The translations under genes and the position numbers were made by a program. 32,500 nucleotides of DNA, from the NCBI GenBank assembly GCA_963575745.1, contig CAUYUJ010015956.1, positions 62,336 through 94,835 of the forward strand. The letters are read 5' to 3'. Position 1 is the first letter of the stretch. The number at the start of each line of letters is the position of its first letter. The notes beneath the pieces were generated by a model that searched no databases, had not been told where the DNA came from, and saw nothing but the letters and a program-made list of their open reading frames with translations. This DNA comes from Prorocentrum cordatum. Lineage: Eukaryota > Sar > Dinophyceae > Prorocentrales > Prorocentraceae. This document shows, piece by piece, positions 26,395 to 32,500 of this stretch.

Positions 26395-26640
26395 GTTACC
26401 CAGACTCATCCGCACTCAGACTCAGTCATACTCAGACTTAGACATCACGCTCAGACTCACTCACACTCAGACTCACTCACACTCAGACTCATTCGTCCTC
26501 AGACGCACTCACACTCAGACTCACTCGCACGCAGAATCACGCGCACTCAGACCCACTCGCGTCCAGACTCAAGCACGCTCAGACTCACTTACACTGCTCC
26601 CAGTCAGACTCACTCACACCCAACTCTCGCAGACTTGCGA
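26395..26640 (+). repeat. ACTCAGACTCAC minisatellite, block 1
   Basis: ACTCAGACTCACTC, CACTCAGACTCATTC and similar 12 to 18 bp words run head to tail. Block 2 is at 26870-27035. Confidence 0.95.
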
Positions 26641-26666
26641 CGCGCTCATGCTCTTGAGCCCAGAAT

Positions 26667-26719
26667 CCTAAGATGGGGTTATTGTTCCCCATATCCTGAG
26701 ATGGGGCTCTTGTTTTTCG
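26667..26719 (+). repeat. CCTGAGATGGGGCTCTTGTT short tandem duplication
   Basis: CCTAAGATGGGGTTATTGTT and CCTGAGATGGGGCTCTTGTT lie 27 bp apart. A third, weaker copy (CCTGAGACGAAGCTCTTGTT) is at 26297. Confidence 0.85.
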
Positions 26720-26756
26720 TGTGACGCCTCCGCCTTCTCACTCCCGCCTTTTCCTT

Positions 26757-26815
26757 CTCCTCCTCCTCCTCCTCCTCCTCCTCCTCCTCCTCCTCCTCCT
26801 CCTCCTCCTCCTCCC
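26757..26815 (+). repeat. (CTC)n microsatellite
   Basis: About nineteen CTC units. It lies between the two ACTCAG blocks and is the only CTC tract in the right third of the window. Confidence 0.95.
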
Positions 26816-26869
26816 CCTCATCTTCCTGCCTGCCTCCTCCGCCTCCTCGTTAATTCCCCTCCTCTCTGG

Positions 26870-27035
26870 CACACTCATATCCAGCCAGAGGCTCTTATAC
26901 CCAGACCCAATCATGCTCAGACTCAATCATATCAGACGCACGCTCATACTCACACGCACCGTCACGTTGCCATCACACTCAGACATACTCCAACTCAGAC
27001 TCAATCACGTTAAGAGTCACTCTCATACTTTCTCA
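26870..27035 (+). repeat. ACTCAGACTCAA minisatellite, block 2
   Basis: ATGCTCAGACTCAATCAT and ACTCAGACATACTC-type words as in block 1, more diverged. Confidence 0.85.
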
Positions 27036-27067
27036 TACCTGCACCCATGGAAATGCACTCAGATATA

Positions 27068-28620
27068 GCAGGCGTGGCGCTTGGGCACCCCGAGGGGGAG
27101 CGGCCAGAGGTGTGGACACTACATCGTTCGCGCCCAGATTGCTGGGATCTCTCAAACGGTCTGCCTGTGTGAGGCCCCCCAGCCTTCTCTCGTTTGGTGG
27201 CCCAGGTGCCCACGGCGATGTAGCAGGCGTGGCACTTGGGCGCACCAGTGGGGAGCCGCCATGGATGGGGACGTTCTATTCTTCGCACCCAGATTGTGCG
27301 GACGTCTCCAGTGGTTTACCCGTTTTGACCCCGCCCCCTCCCCTAGGACATCTCTCTGTGGTGATTCAATGTTTGTCAGGAGAAAGCAGGCGTGGCCCTC
27401 GGCCCCACCCAATTAGGAGCGACCGTTGGCGGTTGGATTTCAATGTTCCTGCGCAGATTGTGGGGATGTCTCGGGCGGTTTGCCAGTGTTGGGCCCCATA
27501 TTCATATCTTTTGCTGGTCAGATGCTCACAGCGATGATGTACGCGTGGCACTTGGGCACCCCGAGGGGGGCCAGAGGTGGGAACAATCCACTATTCGCGC
27601 CCAGCTTGTGGGAATATCTCAGGCGGTTTGCGTGCTGTGCTCCCTCCAAGAGGAGCCGCCAGGGGAAGGGACACTTCACTCTTCGCGCCCTGCTTGTGTG
27701 GATGCCTCACGCGGTTTGCTTGCTTTGCCCCCCCCCCCCCGGGCTTCTCTATATTGGTGGCCCAGTGCCCACGGCGATATAGCAGGCGTGGCACTTGGGC
27801 ACCCCAAGGGGGAGCGGCCAGAGGTGGGGGCATTGCATTCTTCGCGCCCGGGTCGTGAGGATGGCACAAGCTGGTTGCATGCTCCCCTCCAGACTTCTAA
27901 ATGTTGGTGCTTCAGTGTTCACCGCGATCTAGCAGGCGTGGCAATTGGGGGGCCCCTTTGGGGAGCAAGGAGTGGTGGCATTCCGTTCTGCACCAAGATT
28001 GTGGAGGTGTCTCGAGCATTTTGCCTCTTACCCCCCCCCCCAGGCTTCTATTCTTTGGTGGTCCGATGCTCCCCCCGATGATGCAGGCGTGGCCCTTGGG
28101 CATCCCTAGTAGCCAGGGGTGGGGACAGTCCATTCTTCGCACCCAGGCTGTGGGGATGTCTCCAGCGGTGTGCCTACTATGCCCCCCCATGAAATTTTGG
28201 TGGTCCAGTGATCACAGCGAAATGGCAGGCGTGGCACTCGGGCCCCCCAAGCGGGAGCCGCCAAGGGTTGTTGCACTCATGGTGGGGATGGCACGAGCCG
28301 TGTGTCAAATGGCCACCGCGATGAAGAAGGCGCAGCATTTGGGCACCCCGAGGAGGAGCCGACCGGGATTCTTGTATTTCTTTCACTCGTCGCGCCCAGA
28401 TTGTGGGGATGTCTCAGGTGGCATGCTTGTGTTGCCGCCCGGACTTGTCTGCCCCCCAGACATCTCTGCTTTCAGAAAAGATTGAAACGATATCTCTTGG
28501 AATGCGTGGGTTTCAGCCCCCCCACGCGGGAGCCGCCAGGAGGTATCTCTCTAGCCCGCTTGCAGCCAGACCGTGGGGATGCCTCGAGCGATTTGCCTTT
28601 TCTGGTGGCGTGGGCCTTCT
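27068..28620. repeat. Satellite array, about 150 bp monomer, about 10 copies
   Basis: GCAGGCGTGGCNCTTGGGCA or a variant starts near 27068, 27223, 27386, 27539, 27782, 27932, 28083, 28225 and 28324, with a last partial unit near 28520. Most steps are 142 to 163 bp. The step of 243 bp hides a unit without the landmark, and one step is 99 bp. Each unit then has TTCGCGCCCAGATTGTGGGG, GGCGGTTTGCCTGT and a C-run. Forward frames repeat a peptide like DVAGVALGHP..G then SSRPDCGDVSGGL in several registers, but frames change between units. It is therefore a satellite rather than a clear protein repeat. Confidence 0.85.
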
Positions 28621-29292
28621 GATTTCAGAGCGAGGCGCTGGCTCAAGACCTCATGGGGGTATAGCGTACAACCACTCGTACTCTCGCACCCAAACGCTCG
28701 GAGCCAGACGTTCACAGCGAGCCGTGCCAGGATAATGAGACGCACAATGCACATATGGGCATCTCCGCGTCGAGTAACTTGTTTGGTTTGGACCCTACCA
28801 GGCCTCGTGGGCGTCGAAAACGACTCAGGATGAAAAGCCAGCAACGTTTTGAGGAAATCGCGACGTCGGGGGTCTGGGAAGAAGGAGTATCAGCAGCAGG
28901 AGCAGGAACAGGAGGAGGAGATGGAGAAGGATACAAAGGAGGAGGGGGGGGGAAGCTGCGCTCCCGGCTCCTCCGCCTGCCGGATCCATTATGATTCTCC
29001 TTGCTTCCTCCTCTCTCTCGCCCTCCCTCCTGCTGAGGCGAACCTCCTGGATGGTTGCACCCCTCTCTCTGCGTGGCCTCGACCTGCAGCCGACGCGCCG
29101 GACCCCCCCCAGTGAACGGTTGCCCCAAAGCTCTGGACACGTGCATGCCGGGCTCGCGGGCCTAGCAGGCGGGGGGCGGGTGCGAGACGCGGCGCCAAGG
29201 AGGAGTTGGCGTCGCGGCCACGCGCGCGGCGGCGCGGCGTAGAGAAGGCCGAGGAAGCGCGCGCACCAGCCCGGCTCACGCAGCGGTGAGAC
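28621..29292. other. Mixed sequence, no supported gene
   Basis: A plus frame at 28755-28994 (79 codons) and others show no known domain. The part at 28895-28955 is GGA-rich. Nothing else is recognised. Confidence 0.4.
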
Positions 29293-29821
29293 GCCAGGAT
29301 ACACCTTCACACGCAAACGCACACACACGCACACGCACACGCACACGCACACGAGTACACACACGCATGCATACACACGCACACAAACACACGCACACAA
29401 ACGCACACGCACACAAACACACACACACACACACGCACACGCAAACGCACACGCACACGCACACACACACACGCACACGCACACGCACACGCACGCGCAC
29501 ACGCAAACGCACGCGCACACGCACACGCACGCGCACACGCACACGCACGCGCACACGCACAAGCGCACACGCACACGCACACGCACACACACAGACACAC
29601 GCACACGCACACAACGCACCGCACACGCACACGCACACGCACCGCAACACGCACAGCCCCGCCAAGCCACTACAGAAGCCAAGCACCGCCCACCACGCCC
29701 ACGCCCACGCACACCACACGCACCCGCCCCGCACACCGCACGCGCACACGCACACGCCCGCGCACACTCACACGCACACGCACGACGCACACGCACACGC
29801 ACTCGCACCGCACACACGCGA

Positions 29822-29853
<32 letters not shown>

Positions 29854-31487
29854 GCGCGTACACACACACATATATTCGCACGCACACGCACACACACACA
29901 CACATTCGCACACACACACACACACATTCGCGCACACACACACACACATTCGCGCACACACACAAACACAATCGCACACACACACATCACGCACACACAC
30001 ACACACCCACACACATTTACACGCACATTCACGCACACACGCACACGCACACGCACACAACCGCACACACACACATACACACACCCACACACCCACGCAC
30101 ATACACACACACACCCACGCAACCACACCACACACACACACACACACCCACTGCAAACACACTCACACACACACACCCCCGGCTACACACAAGCACGCAC
30201 GCACGCACCACCCACACATAACGCACACACTCACGCACGCCGCACACAACACGCACACACAAGCACACACGCACACACACACACACACGCAAAAACAACA
30301 CACACACAATAACAACACCCACACACCACACATCGCCACACACAGCCACCCCACACCACGCAACCAAACACAACACACAACGCACACACGCAACGCACAA
30401 ACGCACATCGCACACGGCACGCCACACGACACCGTACACGCACACGCACACGCACCGCGCAGCACAGCACGCGCACTGCGCGCCGCACCCGCCACACGCA
30501 CACACACGCACACACACACGCACACGCCCCCGCACACGCACACGCATACGCCATGCACATGCACCGCACACGCACACGCACACGGCACGACCACCTCACA
30601 GCGCACGCGCACACGCACCCGCACCACCCACGCACACGCACACACATGCACACGCACCACGCACCCGCTCCCAGCACCCTCACCGCACACGCACGTGACC
30701 GCATTCGCACCGCCCAACCACAACGGCATCACGCACACGCACCGCACAGCGCACACGTCAACACGCACACGCACCGCACGCGCACGCGCACGCCACGCGC
30801 ACGCGCACCCGCACCCGCACCCGCACCCGCACACGCACACGCAACCCGCACCCGCACGCGCACCCGCACCCGCACGCGCACGCGCACGCGCACGCGCACG
30901 CGCACGCGCACGCGCACGCGCACGCGCACGCGCCACACGCACCGCGCCACGCGCCACGCGCCACGCCCCACGCCCCACGCCCCACGCCCCACGCCACACG
31001 CCCCACGCCCACCGCCCACCGCCCAACGCCCCACGCCCAGCGCCCAGCGCCCAGCGCCCAGCGCCCACGCCCACGCACACGCACACGCACACGCACACGC
31101 ACACGCACACGCACACGCACACGCACGCGCCCACACACACGCAAACGCACACGCACACGCACACGCACGCGCACGCGCACACGCACACTCACACGCACAC
31201 GCACACACACTTTGGCGCACACGCACACACACACATTCGCACAGACACACACACACATTCGCACACACGCATTCGCACACACACACACACGCACGCACGC
31301 ACACACACACACACATTCACACACAAACATTCACGCACACATTCACACACACACACACACAGGCACACACACACACACACGCACACACACACGCACAGCA
31401 CACATAACACACAACACACATAACATATAACACACAACACAACACAACACACAACACGCAAAACACAACACACACACAAACAGCACT
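29293..31487 (+). repeat. CA/CACACG/CGCACG tract, about 2.2 kb
   Basis: This is almost entirely CA, CACACG, GCACGC and CACATTCG repeats. The sub-blocks are CACACG (29310-29640), CA with ATTCGC punctuation (29820-29960 and 31210-31350), GCACGCGCACGC (30770-30950), a CCACGCC 7-mer (30945-31070), CACACG (31075-31190) and CACAACA/CATAACA (31400-31475). Some spacers (29641-29700 and 30640-30740) are less regular. Strictly alternating purine-pyrimidine sequence of this kind is known to favour Z-DNA. The His/Thr/Arg and Val/Cys peptides read from it are artefacts. Confidence 0.97.
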
Positions 31488-31806
31488 TTCTCAACCAAAC
31501 GGGGGGCGGAACCCAGACCGCGGAGGCGTGGGGCGGAGCCGAATCCGCGCAGGACTGGCTGGGCGAGCCAGGTGTCGAGACCACGGCGGCGGGCCCCTCC
31601 CGCGGGCTGCCCTGCGCCGCACGCAGCCCTCGCGCGAGTTGGTTCGTCAGCCTCGGCGCTCTCCGGGCGCTGCAGCATGGATTGCTTGCAGTCCCCACAG
31701 GGCAAAGCCGAAACGCCCAACCCGGGCCGGCGCAACGCGCCCTGGCACATAAGGGCGCACGCGCAGAGGAGGAAGTAGGCACAAGCCGAATATACGGGGC
31801 GTGAAG
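31488..31806. other. GC-rich unique sequence
   Basis: A 68-codon plus frame at 31572-31778 has no known domain. No other feature was seen. Confidence 0.4.
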
Positions 31807-31808
31807 AC

Positions 31809-31876
31809 GACCACAGCCACTGCTTTTCTTTTGTTGCCGCCTTCCAGCCCGCAGAAACACAGCAGTGGTTGTGGTC
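31809..31876. mobile_element. Foldback element K, small hairpin unit (68 bp)
   Basis: The left arm GACCACAGCCACTGC and the right arm GCAGTGGTTGTGGTC are inverted repeats with one mismatch. The left arm and its inner flank (GTTGCCGCCTTCC) match the right arm of the larger element at 31905-32111, which reads the complement. Confidence 0.85.
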
Positions 31877-31904
31877 ATGTTCGTTGAGCGTGGCACCAGG
31901 GAAG

Positions 31905-32111
31905 TGACCACAACCACTGCTTCTTTTTCGGCCGGCTGGAAGCTGGCCATCGCTCGGACGTCCATTCCCTGTGTTTTTTTTCGGTTTCGTGCGTGGTTGA
32001 TTCGCCAAATGATCAAGGATGCTTCTCGATGGTCCTCGCCGAGAAAAAAAATCACACGTCCGAGCGATGCCAGGGGAAGGCGGCGCAAACAAGAAGCGGT
32101 GGCTGTGGTCA
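31905..32111. mobile_element. Foldback element K, large unit (207 bp)
   Basis: The ends TGACCACAACCACTGCTTCT and AAGAAGCGGTGGCTGTGGTCA are inverted repeats. A second matching pair lies further in (GGCCATCGCTCGGACGTCCA and ACGTCCGAGCGATGCCAGGG). The core is non-coding. With 31809-31876 it gives four arms of the same family within 300 bp. Confidence 0.85.
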
Positions 32112-32149
32112 TTTTCCCGGTCCCGCCGAACCCGCCCCAGCGTGTGAAA

Positions 32150-32275
32150 GGGAGGAGGGAGGGGGAGGAGGATCGGGAGGAGGAGGAGGGAGAGGAGGGA
32201 GGGAGAGGGAGGAGGAGGAGGATCGGGAGGAGGAGGAGGAGGAGGAGGAGGAGGAGGAGGAGGAGGAGGAGGGGG
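32150..32275 (+). repeat. (GAG)n tract with GATCGGGAGG variants
   Basis: GGAGGA repeats in which GAGGATCGGGAGGAGG occurs twice, ending in a pure GGA run and a G run. Confidence 0.95.
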
Positions 32276-32281
32276 GGGACC

Positions 32282-32460
32282 TTCGGGGCCCCAGAGGGGC
32301 CCCTGCGGGGCACCCCTCCTGCAGCCTTCGACGGGCTCCACGGGGTGCCTTTGGGGGCTTCCCGCAGGCCTTTTGGGGGGATCCTTTTCGTGGGGGCCTT
32401 TCGGGGGCGCCTGTTGGGGAGCCCTGGGGGCCCTGGACGCCGACGGCTCGTCGGGTATTC
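32282..32460. repeat. Degenerate GGGGCCTTTNGGGGG minisatellite
   Basis: GGGGCCCC, GGTGCCTTTGGGGGC, GGCCTTTTGGGGGG, GGGGCCTTTCGGGGG and GGGGAGCCCTGGGGG follow each other at about 20 to 25 bp spacing. Both strands stay open, but the sequence looks like a decayed minisatellite. Confidence 0.6.
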
Positions 32461-32500
32461 GGTGTGGGCATCCCGCCCTGGTTAAGGGCTTCACGACTCC

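Noticed and set aside
29276-31407. Several His/Thr/Arg- or Val/Cys-rich open frames
   Set aside because: They are direct readings of CA/CACACG repeats in different frames.

Overview
This window looks like a GC-rich, gene-poor, repeat-dominated piece of a eukaryotic nuclear genome. The reasons are long trinucleotide microsatellites (CTC/GAG, GTT/CAA, GTC/GAC), a 2.2 kb CA/CACACG tract, several satellite arrays with 90 to 180 bp monomers, and many short inverted-repeat elements without coding capacity (MITE or foldback type). No operon-like gene packing is visible, and I found no rRNA, tRNA or CRISPR array. The species cannot be named from the sequence. A GC-rich alga or other protist is a reasonable guess, but it is only an inference.

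Layout. 1-0.5 kb: inverted-repeat element with a third loose arm. 0.67-0.94, 1.83-1.89 and 2.1-2.24 kb: CTC tracts, the last inside a foldback element with arms of about 45 bp. 2.5-3.8 kb: short minisatellites. 4.2-4.57 kb: AT-richer dispersed repeat, with a second copy at 24.65 kb. 4.7-5.5 kb: tandem segmental duplication, each copy carrying a foldback element. 5.5-6.4 kb: AT-richer unique DNA. 6.8-7.0 kb: MITE. 7.1-8.2 kb: pyrimidine-rich stretch whose minus strand has protein-like but broken reading frames. 8.9-9.3 kb: CTC and CTCCTG tracts. 9.4-10.2 kb: the best candidate for a gene remnant, on the plus strand and frameshifted. 10.6-12.4 kb: CTC tract, a 53 bp perfect hairpin and two MITEs. 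13.2-15.9 kb: GTC and GTT tracts and three tandem arrays. 17.0-17.2 kb: TA-bounded MITE. 17.7-19.2 kb: satellite with higher-order structure, followed by an 11 bp-type array to 19.67 kb. 20.1-22.3 kb: TTAA- and TA-bounded MITEs around a duplicated segment in which one copy carries a GAG microsatellite. 23.1-24.4 kb: CAA and GAC tracts and two arrays. 25.2-25.5 kb: GAG tract. 26.4-27.0 kb: ACTCAG minisatellite. 27.07-28.6 kb: ~150 bp satellite. 29.3-31.5 kb: CA/CACACG tract. 31.8-32.1 kb: nested foldbacks.

No intact protein-coding gene is supported. The many long open frames arise because GC-rich and trinucleotide-periodic DNA lacks stop codons in most frames. Two regions (9.4-10.2 kb plus strand, 7.1-8.2 kb minus strand) keep gene-like composition and may be decayed genes. 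The inverted-repeat elements carry no transposase and would depend on enzymes encoded elsewhere.

The most interesting global pattern is that trinucleotide tracts are mostly pyrimidine- or T-rich on the plus strand up to about 17.6 kb (CTC, GTT, GTC) and mostly their complements (GAG, CAA, GAC) from about 20.6 kb. The change falls across the higher-order satellite. There are exceptions, which are listed.
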